From assembly GCA_005784505.1 (NCBI GenBank), contig VCAZ01000037.1, forward strand, positions 1,951,856-2,015,855: a stretch of 64,000 nucleotides of DNA, read 5' to 3'. Positions 15,481 through 27,625 of this stretch are shown piece by piece; within the stretch, counting starts at the first letter, position 1, and each line of letters starts with the position of its first letter. Both the position numbers and the translations under genes were made by a program. The notes under the pieces are model-generated. The model ran no database searches. It was not told the origin of the DNA and worked only from the letters and a program-made list of their open reading frames with translations. The DNA comes from Bagarius yarrelli. Lineage: Eukaryota > Chordata > Actinopteri > Siluriformes > Sisoridae.

Positions 15481-18397
15481 TAAGTAGGACCGCTTAGAGG
15501 TTCGTTTCATAGCCTGAAGATAATTCTTATTCCAAATCAATAAAAACGAATATTATTAATACCTGAGCACAGATTATGACAATTCCCTAATCTAAATGTA
15601 CTTAAAATGGCTAAAGATAATATCTTAAATTTTATTTAATCGTCTTTTCCTCTTTAATATAATGATTTAATACAGGCATTCTTTTTGGACGCCTTGATTT
15701 TTAAAGGGGCCGCATACCCTTACACAAAATTCAAACACGTACTAATTGAATGTAAATAAGAGGCTGCGGTTGAATGTTGTTGTTTTTTAAAATAACCCAA
15801 ATAGCATTAACATTTATTTGACTTATTTTATTATTATTATTATTTATTTTATTTATTTATTTATTTTTTTTTACATAACTTTGACTTCGCGGTCAACGGA
15901 GAATCGAACATGTATTTGGCAACAGTTACCTCATCCCAAAGTGCGCACGAGGGCGCTAAAGGAACAGGATGGTGTGAGGACGAATCCCAAATTGACTTTA
16001 AGATAAGACTAGTTTACTAGTTTTAATAGTGTTTCGACATTAGATTAAGACAATAGACAGTAAAGTAGTTGGTTTGTGTAGACAAAATATTAGAACTTAA
16101 ACTTAATTTACTAATAAAAATTATGTTTGAGTTTTATGTAGCGAGACACTTTTTAGTCCAGATGTTCCATTAAGGGGGTTGTGTGTTCAAGCTTCAAAAA
16201 AAGGACATAATTCTGTAGCGTTTGGAACAGCGAGGACACGATTAAACCGCTGTAATTCAGGGGTCCCTACATTTTTTTCTTGGAGGACCAAAGAAATTTG
16301 TTCCTTGTTTTTATTGGGTGGCGAGTGACAGAGAATGACACGGGCCGCAGTGACTCCCAGTATTATTATTATTATTATTATTATTATAGACATTTACTGA
16401 TCATCTTAAATGTATTTATTTTGCTTCCCAACGAGCATTGATTTACAAGCGATATATATATCGAGTATTAAAAACCAGGAAAACTATAATCACTGAATTA
16501 ATTATTTTTTTTTTCGACTGACTGTTTTGTTGTCATTCTTTAAGTAAATTTAACAACTAATTTATCTACTATAATACTTTAGTTTTAACTTTTATTATCA
16601 AATACAGATATGATATAATACGAGTAAAGTATAACATTAAAAAAACCACATTGTTCAGTGGGTCAGTCCGAATGTGGGGACGGGCCCTAGTTTAAGACAT
16701 CTTGGTGTGAAAGACGTCCGAAAAATCTTTAAGTATGTTGGAAAATACCACAGATTTTATTCGTATCTAGAAAAAAAAACTAAAAAAACCCCACATTCTT
16801 CCTAACTTGTCATAAAAAGGACCTAGAGAAATGAGTATATGGTAGAAAACTCTGTAGCATCTGTTAAAATCCATTTATTAGCATTAGCGTGTCAGTATAC
16901 AAACGCACGTCTGATTTACACACGAGATTCAGCAGATCTGAAAGTGCGTCATTTTATCGTGTAAAAAAAAAAAAAAAACCCAAAAAGTCTCCAGCAGTTC
17001 CTCATGTGTCTATAATTGGATTATGTCTCATAATATGAAGCATTCGTCATTAGATAATGATAGCAAATATAATCAAATAAACACGGATATGTACAGCCCC
17101 AAAAAAGTGGACAGCAAACGTAATTTTCTGTTGTTGTTGAAGAAATTCTGCTCATTCAAACTTTTTATTCCATCAGCCATTTTTAAAGGTTTTCGTTTCG
17201 ATTCGATTAACAATACAATAGTGTCGATTTTTCTAAGGACATTGTTTTTTTTGTGTTTTTTTTTTTGGATTGGACTCCTTAGTTTCCAACAATTTTAACA
17301 GTCAGATGTAAATTTGGATCAAGTGATTCTGATTTTTTCCTCCAGTGTGCTACGGATCGGATTTAACTCATGACTGTGTGAGCAGGGGGGAAAAAAACAC
17401 ATGGATTCCGATATTTTTAGATCAGATTTAGGTGTCATTTGTATGTGGTAATGAATCGGATCTGTGCATTAGTGTAAACAGATCAAATTTTCATCTGCTA
17501 ATGGGAGTCGAACGCCACTGAATAATGGCGCGTGACGTCAGCTCAGGTGGACACCAACAGCGAAATATAGTAACTTATAATAACAACTGTGTATTTTGCT
17601 ATTTACTCATTTTGTTCGTTGTAGCAAATGTTCAAAACTGAAATCAGAGGCAGTTTGAACAACCCACGATTGAAGGTGTTTTTTCTGTACCGCACGCTGC
17701 GGCTGCTCAGAAACACACACATACGTGCGACATATTAAATAATTATTTAATTTCCGTCTATTGCGTTCATTGATTATCGCTCCGTTTTTACTTTCTTTTC
17801 CGGTCAGTACGTCCACCTTGGTTTGGTTTGTTTTGCTGTGTATTGTGTAAATGCGGATATCGGATACGGCTCAGTTTTAAAAGATGATGTAAGCAGGTCA
17901 TTAGAACCATCGGATACAGTCACCAAATCAGAACTGCGCATTAAGACCCGCAGTTTCCATTTCAGGACAACACAGCCTTGGGTTTTAGCTACACAGTCTA
18001 TTTCTGTTTGTTTTTACAAAATTGTAGGCGTGTTTTCGGAGTGTAGGTTTTTCCAGAGTGTTTTTTTTTTTTTTTGAGAAAGTGTAAAGCGAGAGAGACA
18101 GCATAACACGTATTTATTAAACATGACTGAGATAAGGAAAGTCCTGAGGACAGAGACGATTACACTATATACGATTCAACTTGGACGTAAGACGTTTTGT
18201 TTGTTAAATCATAGCTAAAGCATAGCTACAGGGTCTGTACGCTTTTGGGTATTTTTTTTTAATTACACTGGTGGAAATCACAGTCTACTTTATTATATTT
18301 AGGGGTCCCGTTCTTTCGATGGAATAGCGATGAGCACTATGGATCTGATAAAGATAAAATAATTCTTAAAACAATCATTACATTTAACGTCTGGTAT
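15481..18397. other. AT-rich intergenic DNA with a dispersed repeat
   Basis: No conserved exon found. (ATT)n runs occur at about 15828-15860 and 16362-16386. The interval 17300-17975 is a dispersed repeat related to 10735-10905, including GGATATCGGATACGGCTCAG. Confidence 0.45.
17300..17975 (+). repeat. Dispersed repeat of unknown class
   Basis: Contains repeated CGGAT/ATCGGAT words and a segment nearly identical to 10780-10820. It may be a non-autonomous DNA element, but clear terminal inverted repeats were not identified by eye. Confidence 0.5.
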
Positions 18398-18556
18398 TAT
18401 GGCGGACGTCCTTATCCAGAGTGACTAACATTTATCTCATTTTTTTTTTCATACAACTAAGCAAGTAAGGGTTAAGGGCCTTGCCTAGGGGCCCAGCAGA
18501 GGCTGCTTGGTGAAACTGGGAATTATTCTCGATCTTCTAATCAAAACTGAGCCACC
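18398..18556 (-). repeat. SINE family A
   Basis: Minus copy with the tail GCGGACGTCCTTATCCAGAG and the body CCCCTAGGCAAGGCCCTTAACCC. The tRNA head is degraded. Confidence 0.7.
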
Positions 18557-18632
18557 ACTTTTTTTACATGTCTCTGAGGTCACACTATGTGCTGAAAGAT
18601 TTCCTCAGTGTGGAAACAATCCCGACGTATGG

Positions 18633-18791
18633 ATGAACCCTACAGCCTCAATTCCCAGCACCACTTAGCTACCACTGCTGGGCCCCTGAGCAAGGCCCTT
18701 AACCTTCAACTGCTCGGTTAAATGAAAAATGAAATAACTGTAGGAGAGGTTCTGGAAAGGGGCATCTGCCATTACTTTAAATGTAAGTGAA
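18633..18791 (+). repeat. SINE family A
   Basis: Plus copy with CACTGCTGGGCCCCTGAGCA in the body and GGCATCTGCCATTACTTTAA in the tail. It lies head-to-head with the preceding copy. Confidence 0.7.
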
Positions 18792-18925
18792 ACGTGTTGA
18801 TCTTCGGTAAATAACAAATTGTAGCAAAAATAATGCAATTGGATACAAAATTACAAATATTGTCTCCATATTGAGCTTTATGTTGTTGTTGTTTTTTTTT
18901 TAATCCCAGAAAGTTTTTTAGGCGC

Positions 18926-18931
18926 TTTATT
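18926..18931 (-). terminator. Polyadenylation signal AATAAA, probably kctd5
   Basis: TTTATT on plus, about 160 nt beyond the kctd5 stop codon. Confidence 0.5.
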
Positions 18932-19089
18932 AACAGAAACATTCCGTTCTCATCTTGTCAGCCTCCACGCCTACTTCGCCTGTTTACTGCCCGCCACCAG
19001 GTGAACCCGTAATCATAACATGTAATCCTTTAAAAGTAATTTGCAAGTGACTAAAACTCTATACATTTCTAGACTCGTCTCCAAGAGCC

Positions 19090-22000
19090 TCATATGCGAG
19101 AGCCTCGCTCCTGAAGGATCTACGAGAATAAAAAGGAAGAAGTAGTTAACGGCAGAAAGGTGGTGTTATTTTTAAAAACACGCTACACACTCTTCACCTT
19201 GGCTTTCTCACTCTGCTGGCTGCTGTTACCGGATGACTGGTTTTGGAGCTCCTTGGAAACAACACACAGGAACTCGGCTTGATCTTCGCTGCCGTAGTTA
19301 TAGGAGGTGCCAATGCTTACCAGCTACACACACACACACACACATAAAGAGTGTAATTGTGGCATTTTCTTTGATTGACATATTAGAAATTTCTGCTGTA
19401 TAACATAAGGTGTAAAGAACACAGTTAAAGCTCCAAAAGCACACACACACACACACACACATCTGTGTGACAGTGGCAACAAGCTTGAACATGCCCAGCA
19501 CACCTGACTGAGGCCCTGTTGTTACGAGTTCACAAAAAACAGCAACACACACATGCACAAACATGTTCATACACTTACCAGACGATTCGCTTACCATAAA
19601 TGACTCTTTAATGTGAATCAGTTAAGTGAGTCAATTCTCAAGACAAAACTGGACAAACTCCTCAGGGCTAAAAATACATGATTCACTCTGGCTGAAACGA
19701 CACGCGTGTGAACGCCCTTTCCAGATGCCGCAGATGTTAGCAGGGTCCAGAAATTAAAATACTAGAATTGTCCAATTAGCAAAAAAAAACCTAGGGATTA
19801 AAAATGTGGACTTAAAAGTACGTTGTGTTTTTTACAATTCTTTTTTTTAAATTTTCATAATTAAAGATGGAATGCTTTGTGATTTGTGATTCATTTGATT
19901 CGCTGTTTAATCGGTCTGAAGAAATTTGTTGACTTGTGAGAATTAAATTAATAAACTGAATTAAATGAATTAATAACCTTTGCTAGCACTTACACGCTAA
20001 CAGAGTGATGTAGACAATAACAACAAGACGAGGAAAGAAAAATAATTATTCGGACCAGTCGTGCAACCACATGACGAAACGAACGAGAGCAGAAAACGGG
20101 GGATTGAGGGACACACCTCTCCGCAGTGGGCAGGTTGAGTTTGCCCAGACTCCTCCCCCTTCACCTCGCGAGACACAATCAGGAGAAACTCAGACTTCTG
20201 TATCTGCCCATAGCCTACACTGACAAGCTGTAACAACCAATCAGAGCCCGGAATCACACAAAGGCGAGATGGATAAAGGAATGAGCCGAAAAAGCGTAGG
20301 GGTTTCTCTCTCTTTTTCTCTCACCTGCTCAAATTTCCATCCATCTGACATGGTGGAGACCATTTGAGTCAGTTCTTCTTCCTGGCACTGCAACACCCTG
20401 TAGACATGCTTCACTGGAGTCTGGTTGGAGAATGAAAGAGAGATGGAACATAAAGAGAATGTGTATATTAACAGACAATCATATCAACAAGCCAGCATCC
20501 ATTATATAGGCCTCCGGGTGGGCAATCCCGGTCCTGGAGGGTCGGGGTGTCCTGCAGAGTTTAGCTCCAACTTGCCTCAACACACCTGTAAGTTTTAAGT
20601 ATACCTAGCAAGATCTTGATTAGTTGGTTCAGGTGTCTTTGATTATGGTTGGAGCTAAACTCTGCCGGACACCATCCTTCCAAGACCGAGATTCCCCACC
20701 CCTGAGAACAAAGAACAAATTCACTTTTGAAGAGGAGACACCTTCCAACTAGACTGAAATTTGCCAAGGACAACCTGGGAAAACGGTGCATAATGAAAAC
20801 CTTGGGTCCCTTCGTCAGATCAGACAAAACTAGAGCTCCTTGACCGTACAGATAATATAGATGTTTGGAGATGAAGAAAGAGGTGTTGAAACCAAAGAAC
20901 ACCACTTCCACAGTGAAATGCAGTCTTTTGAGCGCCTCATCTTTTAGCACCAAAGAAATTAGGTGCCTGATTTGTTGTTTAGGTGGATTACGGACTTCCT
21001 GAAAGACAGACAGCAGTTTGTGAGGCTGGTCTCAGACTCCCGGCTCATAAGTACTGGACCCCCTCAAGGCTGTATATTTTCCCCTCTGCTATACCCCCTA
21101 TATACCAACAGCTGCCTATCTGGTCACCAGTCTGTCAAACTCCTGAATTTCGCTGATGACACCACCCTCATTGGCCCATCTCTGATGGGGACGAGTCAGC
21201 CTACAGGCTTGAGAGACAACCTAAAAGCCTAACACTCAAAACTATGGACCAGGACCCCACGCCACAAGAACAGTTTTTTTCCCCACTGCAGTCAGCAAAC
21301 TGACTGTTGAAAAAATCGTCTCTCTGTTAAACAGCATCTAGGAATTATTTAAAAAAATAATCAAACATTTTATAGGGGGTTAATATTTTGTCTTCAACTG
21401 TATGTGTTTTTTAAACGTCTTATTTTAAATGTAGTCCTACTTTTACTGCTATAATAAACTTCAGACTTGCGGAAGGGCTTCATGGAGTTCGACTGAGGGG
21501 ATTTGTGTTTATTTATCTACAATAGTGTTCAGACAGTTATGTTGGGTCAGGAGGTCTGTCCAACTTACGTGTAGGGTTTTGGCGTCTCGTTCTTGGATCC
21601 TGTCCTTGATGACTTTAATTAACGATGTAATGTTGTAGAATTCCGCCTCTTCAAGGACGCCTACAAGGCAAATCTTTGCTTTATATACACATGCCAGTGA
21701 GGATGCCAGATTTTTAAAAATAAAAAACATATAAATAAAAATCAGTAATAATTGATAAATAATTTTTGATAAAGGTGGAAGAGAACTAGGTCATAGTATG
21801 CTGATATCACACTATACTGTTTTTTCTTCTAACTTGTGCATGTAAAAAGTTGAAGGTCAGTCACTAAAGTAATACAGTAACTAACTGCTTCACCTCCAAC
21901 ATGTACATCCTTCGATATATTAGATTAAGCCTTGTCCACTTTTTTTTTCCTTAGAGGTAAAACACACCTGCGACAAGCCAATTAGCAATTTACCAATAGA

Positions 22001-25000
22001 CACCCTGACACAGTACGTGCACCAACAAAACAAGTAGAGAACAGATCCAAAAAAGAACAATCTCAAAGGTCAAACACCTACAGTAGTCATTAGAGAAGAA
22101 GGTCATGACTGAGCAACCTATAAAAACAGTACAGAATCCAATAAACTAACATGGCAACCTTATACCAACACCCAAGCAACAACCTAAAATAGCAAAGCAA
22201 TTACCCTAAATAGCACTTTATAGCAACGGGCAAGCGACCAATTAAAATAGCATAGCAACACCTGAGCAACCACCTTGAATAACATAGCAACAACCAACCA
22301 ACCACCTAAAATAACATAGCAACACCTAAGCAACCACCTAAAATAACATAGCAACACCTAAGCAACCACATAATATAACAAGACAACCGCCTAAAATAGG
22401 TAGCACCACCTAAAATAACATAGTAACACCCAAGAAACCACCTAAATTGCTTACCACATGACAACACTAGAGCAAGCACCTAAAATAGCATAGCGACCAC
22501 ATAGCAAACACCCAAACTTGCTAATCAACATGAAAACACCTGAGAAACACCGACCTGCAGTAACAAAACAACCACCTAAAATAACATAGTGAAACATTTA
22601 GCAACACCTGAGCAACTACATAAAATTGTATAGTGACCCACATGGTGACTACTTTAAAAAAAACAACCTAGCAACCACTTAACAACTACGTTCAATATCC
22701 TAGCAACCACCTGGAGCCCCAAGGCACCATCGGTATGTGTGTGTGTGTGTGTGTGTGTTTTGTGTTACCTTCCTCTGTCAGATTTTTGTTAAGGACAAGT
22801 TTGCCGTGCCTCAGGTAGTTCAGCACGGGTCCAAAGTACATCGGATCCCTGTCTATCAAGTATGCACCCAACTCATCCTACACACACAAACACACACACA
22901 CACACACAAAAAAACCCACACTGCAATACCACTGTAAAAAACACAGCTTTAATATCTGACCGCTAAAATTTCTGTCCCTGTAAGATGAGAGCTCTCATAA
23001 AAAAGTGTGGGGTTAAATATTAATACACAGAGGAGTGTGTGTGTGTTCACTTCAGACCAGCAGCTCGCTTCTTAATAGCAGGAGCTTCATGAATAAAACA
23101 CACTGAGCCTGTATGTGTGTGCGCGTGTGTGTGTGTGTGTGTGTGTGTGTTCTGAAGTGCTTATGAGAGGAGCTCTCCTCCACCTTCTACCTTCCTTTGA
23201 AGACTTTATCTATAAATAGATATTACAAATAATAGCTAACAGTTGATTAATTAAAGGTAGTTAGGAGTAGATACACTTATATGGCCAAAAGTATTGGAAC
23301 ACCTGAGCATTAGGATCATGTGACTGTGTGGATTTGATCAGACAGTAATGTTGAGGTGAGGGGGTCTTGGGGTTCAGTCGGGGTTCCAGTTCATCCCAAA
23401 GGTGGTCGGTTTAAAGGGGGTGGGGTCAGAGACAGATTTCTGTACAGGGCATGAGAGTTCTTCTACTCCAAAACATCCATGTCTTCATGGAGATCAAAGG
23501 GTTTTATGCGCAGAAGCATTATCAGACTTTTGTGAACAGCGCATTTATAGGTGTCCACAATAATTTAGTCATATTCTGTATACAAAACAACAGCTTTTCA
23601 GAAGAAGGTGGATCAGTGTTAATCCCAGCATGGATTTCTGTCCTGAGTTAAAGGTTGTAGAAAGTGGGATTATGTGGGCTGGGTGAGGATTTGCTTTAAA
23701 AATCTGCCATTTGGCTATGAAAGGAGGAGAGGCAGCAGTACACGGGGACAGGTGGACAGTCCGAGTCTTATTCAATTCACAGGCACTAAAAACCTGCTGC
23801 TGTAACTTTAAACTGCAGGACCACATCACTTTGGATAAAAGTAAAACATGCAGGTTTACAAAAATCTTTAGGACACACATTTTAAGGTTATTAAAGTGCA
23901 TCATCACAATCCACACTGAAGTTACCCCAGAGCCGTGGAGTTATTATGTCTACTCGGTGAGCAATAAAGCGTGTTTGTGTAAGTACAACAGAGAGACTCT
24001 TGTTTTCATGTATTTGTGTGTTAAACTCACGGCAGTCAAATGAAAAAAGGCTAGTTTTTGTTATCGAACTTCTTGATAGAGAACCCAAAGCTGTTCTGTA
24101 TATAACTCTGGATGGGGAAAGTCTAATAAATCACTGAAGTAACTCAAAATATACTATGCAAATTGTTTCAGTCTGATATCATTTGATTTTTGGGTTCGAT
24201 TCAGGGGCGGGGGTAGAATACAATATTGTTCTCATTTTATTTGTATTAAAGTTTGTTGTTCAAACTATAAACCTATTTCATTGTAAAAATTTCAATCAAA
24301 TTTCAACTGTTTAGCATTGACAGAAACACAGTACATTTTTCCAAATTTCACCTTCGTGGCCTTTAAGGCATCTGAGATGCTTTTCTGTTGGCCACAGCTG
24401 GCAAGAGTGCTTATAGTATAGTAGTTACTGAGATATTTGGTGCGTTTACTCTAAGCATAGTATTCCGATAACAGAATTCCAGAATTCCAAATCTGATTAT
24501 GAGTTTTTCATTGCGAATGGACGGTAACAGATTTAAATTTTTTATTTGTTTTTAGAGGATTCCCCTGCAGAGGTCTTTCTGTGGGGAGTTTGCATGTTCT
24601 CCATTGGCTTGCCTGGTTTACTCCGGGTACTCCAGTTTCCTACCACGTTAGATTGATTGGTGATTGTAAATTGCCTATAGGAGTGTGTGGTTGTTTGCCT
24701 ATATGTGGAGCCCTCAATGGACTGACGACCTGAACCGATTGTACCACTGTCTTTTACCCAGTGACAACTGGGATAGACTCCAGCAGATCCCCGTGACCCT
24801 CATAAGAGGGTATAGACAATGGATGGATGGATGGATGGATGGGTTAGGAGATTTATTAAGAGATGCTTATTTTGAGTACTTTAATTGTATGTCCTTGGCA
24901 TGTTTGGTCCAGATGTGATTTGGATCTGCTAAATGGAGAATCAGGATTCAATACCCAGCACCGCCAATTTGCCACAGTTGGGCCCCCAAGCAAGGCTCTT

Positions 25001-27625
25001 AACCCTCAATTGCTTAGTTGTATAAGAGAGATAAAAGTAAGTTGTTCTAGATAAGGGCATCTGACAATTGACACAAATGTAAATGTTGTAAACTTTACAG
25101 AATGTTGTGTTTAAAAATCAGACGTGAACCTCAATCAACCCCCAGAACCTTCACGGATAAGTGTAAAAACAACAATTTTGTTGTTGTATCAGGTTGTTTT
25201 GGATCTCTACAGCATGTTGGAGCTGCCCCTCCTCCCTCTCTCTCTTTCTTTCCATGCCTGACTGAATCATTTTTAATCAGGCAGAAAATAAATGACTCGT
25301 GTTGTTAACAGGTCCTCATGGGGAGTTCTTTCAGACTTCCCAGTGAGACTGATGTCACTGTTGTTTTAAATTCACATACACACCGGTTCGGACCTGATTG
25401 GCGGCTCACATATCTTAAAAACGTCAGTATGCAAATGACGAACAAAACATCTGGAATTACAGATATAGTTGCTGTATGCTGTCTATTTTTGCTTGGTTGA
25501 GACAACTTAACTTATTTGAAAGTGGGTGTGGTCAAAATGAAAACAGGAAGTAAGTTGCAGAATAGTTCTGGGGAGGTAATAGCTCAGATCACGGGTTCAA
25601 TTCAGGCACAAGCCACTATTGGACCCCTGAGCAAGGCCATGGTTTACCATGGTGTAGCATCTCCTCTTCTTTTTAAAACAGTTTGTAGATGTCTGGGCAT
25701 CGAGGTTATGAGTTTCTGGAGTTTTGGTGTTGGAATTTGGTCCCATTCCTGCCTGATTCAGGTTTCCAGCCAAATGCAAAATGTTCTGGACTGCACACAG
25801 GTTAATTCAGCACCCGGACTCTACTATAAAGTCGTGCTGTTGTAATAGCTGCAGTATGTGGTTTACCATTGTCCTGCTGAAATACACAAGGACTTCACTG
25901 AAATGAACGTCGTCTGCAGGAAACCAGAAAACCCGAAGTAAACCCACGCAAGTACGGAGAGAACATGCCTGAAAATCGAACCCGGGACCTTGTTGCTCAG
26001 CATATGTTACGTTTATATACCTTTCAGCATTCATACTGCCTCCCAAAACATGCCAGCTGCCCAAACGATATACACTTATGCCCCCAACACCATCATAGAT
26101 GCTGGATTTTGAACACTAATAACATATTGGACGGTCTCTGTGATTTCCAACAAGAAAGTTATATTTGGACTCGTCTGGCTATAGAACACTTTTCCACTTT
26201 GAATTAGTCCATTTTAAATGAGTCTTGGTCCACAGGACACAACAGTGATTCTGGACTATGTTCACATATGGCCTCCTCTTTGCATAGAGCTTTAGTTGTT
26301 ATCTGCCGATGTCACAGCGGAATGTGTTTACTGACGGTGGTTTCTGGAAGTTTTGCTGGGTCCATTTATTAATGTCAATCACAGAATCATGGCGATGAGT
26401 GATGCAGTGTCGCCTGAGGGCCCGAAGACCACCGACATCCAACAAAAGACTTTGTCCCTGTCCCTTACACACAAAGATGTCTCTAGTTTCTCTGAATTTG
26501 TTGATGTTATGTACTGTAGATGATTAAATTTGCAATTTGATGTTGAGGAACGTTGTTTTTAAAGTGTTCCACAATCTTTTTACGCTCTTTTACAGATTGG
26601 AGAGCCTCTGCCCATTTTTACTTCTGTGAAACTCTCTAACACGGGGTGGGCAATTTTGGTCCTGGAGGGTCAGCGTCCCGCAGAGTTTAGCTCCAACTTG
26701 TCTCGTTCCACTTACCTGTAAGTTTAAAGTCTACCTAGCAAGATCTTGATTGGTTGGCAGGACACCCCGAGCCTTAAGGACCGAGATTACCTACTCCTGG
26801 TCTAACACATCCCTTTTATAACTAATCATGTTACAGACCTGATGACAATTAACTTAATTAGATGCTGAATATTTTCTAAATGTATTAGGGTTTTTTTTAG
26901 CTCTTTTGTTTTCCGTCCCTACTTTTTTTAAAAAAAAACTTGTAGCAGGTATCAAAGTTGAAATGAGCTCATTTAGTGGATAAAACTGCAAAATGAAAAA
27001 TGTCCCAACTTTGTCCAAAATTTATACAAATAACAAGACATTGGAAATCTTGTTGATGTTGCATAAATGAATAAAATTATAGAATTTCATTAAAAACTGA
27101 ACCCATTTTACTGACTTTTACTAGTAGAATTAAAGCTGTGAATGAAATAAATTAAAGCCATTATTTATTTCTTAAAGTTCTTTGTTGGGACTAATTTATT
27201 GTAATTTCCTGAATTTTCTCGGTTGTGTTGTTTAATTGAGACTTTTTTTTCCCTCTTTAGAATAATAGTTTCATTTCTTTATTTGTATTTATTATAATCA
27301 GAGGAACTTAGGAACTATAGTATTTTTATGTATAAAAACCGCAGTTACAGTTTCAACAGCTGGTTTATAGAATTAAGCTCTAGTTTCGGACTCTGGGTTC
27401 GGATCTGTTCTTTACCTTGTCGGTCTGCAGCTCTGGATCTTCCTGGCACAGCCGGTACAGGAAAGATTTGGATTCCCGCCGTAGAGTTTGCGTGGTTGTG
27501 AGAAAGTAAGTGCCCCCCACGTTGAGCCGAACCCACCGGGACGAGCCGATGAGCTTGCACGCGGACTCACCCGGACCCGGACCCGGAACCGGACCCGCAG
27601 CAGTGTCAATCTCGCGCGCGTCCAT
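19090..27625 (-). CDS. kctd5: BTB/POZ protein KCTD5 (cullin-3 adaptor)
   Basis: Six coding exons: 27416-27625, 22769-22877, 21569-21660, 20325-20420, 19198-19323, 19090-19119, coding for 220 residues (human 234). The T1/BTB domain starts at RWVRLNVGGTYFLTT (about 30-44) and continues through YLIDRDPMYFGPVLNYLRHG and VLEEAEFYNITSL. The C-terminal part includes VKHVYRVLQCQEEELTQMVS, SYNYGSEDQAEFLCVVSKEL and the short last exon ILQERGSRI. KCTD5 assembles as a pentamer and links CUL3 ligase to substrates such as G-beta-gamma. The N-terminus (PVPGPGPGE) differs from mammals. KCTD2 and KCTD17 are close paralogues; adjacency to pdpk1, as in mammals, favours kctd5. A second version of exon 5 lies in the intron between exons 4 and 5 (see separate entry). 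Confidence 0.93.
20117..20227 (-). other. Diverged duplicate of kctd5 exon 5 (candidate alternative exon)
   Basis: Lies 97 nt downstream of exon 4 in transcription order. Acceptor TTACAG|CTTGTC, donor GGAGAG|GTGTGT, length 111 nt, phase 0 at both ends like exon 5 (19198-19323). Reads LVSVGYGQIQKSEFLLIVSR then EVKGEESG, against LVSIGTSYNYGSEDQAEFL then CVVSKEL in the standard exon. Shared positions include LVS-V/I-G, EFL and VS-K/R-E. If the donor is ignored the frame stays open to a stop at 19997-19999 with a hydrophobic end (FSFLVLLLLSTSLC), so it could also act as a terminal exon. Not assigned to the default protein. Confidence 0.6.
20515..20704. mobile_element. Fold-back MITE (hAT-like), copy 1
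   Basis: Terminal inverted repeats: left GGGTGGGCAATCCCGGTCCT and, on the right, its inverted counterpart ending GAGATTCCCCACCCCTG. Inner arms also pair (AGTTTAGCTCCAAC / GTTGGAGCTAAACT). A second copy is at 26643-26800. Lies in kctd5 intron 3. Confidence 0.75.
20963..21235 (+). pseudogene. Non-LTR reverse-transcriptase fragment
   Basis: Reads LLFRWITDFLKDRQQFVRLV, GPPQGCIFSPLLY and LLNFADDTTLIG, the RT core including the FADD catalytic motif with its two aspartates. It is short, ends in a stop at about 21230 and lacks the rest of the ORF. Opposite in orientation to kctd5, within its third intron. Confidence 0.8.
22100..22720. repeat. Minisatellite with AGCAACACCT/ACCACCTAAAATA units
   Basis: About 620 bp of irregular tandem repetition. 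The commonest unit is near CATAGCAACACCTAAGCAAC followed by CACCTAAAATAA, with unit length roughly 25-35 bp and much drift. It fills most of kctd5 intron 2 next to exon 2. Units are too variable and lack constant-length spacers, so it is not a CRISPR array. Confidence 0.85.
23278..23560 (-). pseudogene. Tc1-like transposon remnant, 3' end
   Basis: Starts with the typical outer sequence TATGGCCAAAAGTATTGGAA. The minus strand reads remnants of the C-terminal part of a Tc1-type transposase (near ..FGMNWNP.. with multiple breaks). Homologous to 48280-48560. Confidence 0.65.
24560..24845 (+). repeat. SINE family B with (GGAT)n tail
   Basis: Plus-oriented copy with GGGAGTTTGCATGTTCTCC and GACTCCAGCAGATCCCCGTG in the body, ending in ATGGATGGATGGATGG. 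Within kctd5 intron 1. Confidence 0.75.
24931..25086 (+). repeat. SINE family A
   Basis: Plus copy with the B-box-like GATTCAATACCC, the body CCCCCAAGCAAGGCTCTTAACCC and the tail GGGCATCTGACAATTGACAC. Confidence 0.75.
25575..25642 (+). repeat. SINE family A fragment
   Basis: Short piece with GGGTTCAATTC and GGACCCCTGAGCAAGGCC, abutting the Tc1-like pseudogene that follows. Confidence 0.55.
25638..26615 (-). pseudogene. Tc1-like transposase pseudogene
   Basis: The minus strand can be followed from MGRGSPICKR (ATG 26615-26613) to a C-terminus ending near GDATPW-like sequence (CCATGGTGTAGCATCTCC on plus). In between, SWHVLGGSMNAERYI matches the part after the catalytic core of Tc1 transposases. 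Many stops and frameshifts; a SINE family B fragment (about 25916-25996) interrupts it. An hAT-like MITE sits just beyond the start codon. It cannot make active enzyme. Confidence 0.75.
25916..25996 (-). repeat. SINE family B fragment nested in Tc1 pseudogene
   Basis: GAAAATCGAACCCGGGACCT and GGAGAGAACATGCC mark the tRNA-head side of family B. The Tc1 sequence resumes immediately after it (CATATGTTACG...). Confidence 0.65.
26643..26800. mobile_element. hAT-like MITE, copy 2, with 8-bp target duplication
   Basis: Begins GGGGTGGGCAATTTTGGTCC and ends GAGATTACCTACTCCTGG. Directly flanked on both sides by TCTAACAC (26635-26642 and 26801-26808), the 8-bp duplication expected of hAT superfamily insertion. 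Internal deletion relative to copy 1. Confidence 0.8.

Noticed and set aside
20963..21235. Possible intact reverse transcriptase gene
   Set aside because: Only about 90 residues of the RT core remain, without the rest of the ORF; a dead LINE fragment.
22100..22720. Regularly repeated units suggesting a CRISPR array
   Set aside because: Units are variable, spacers are not unique or of constant length, and the locus is an intron of a vertebrate gene.
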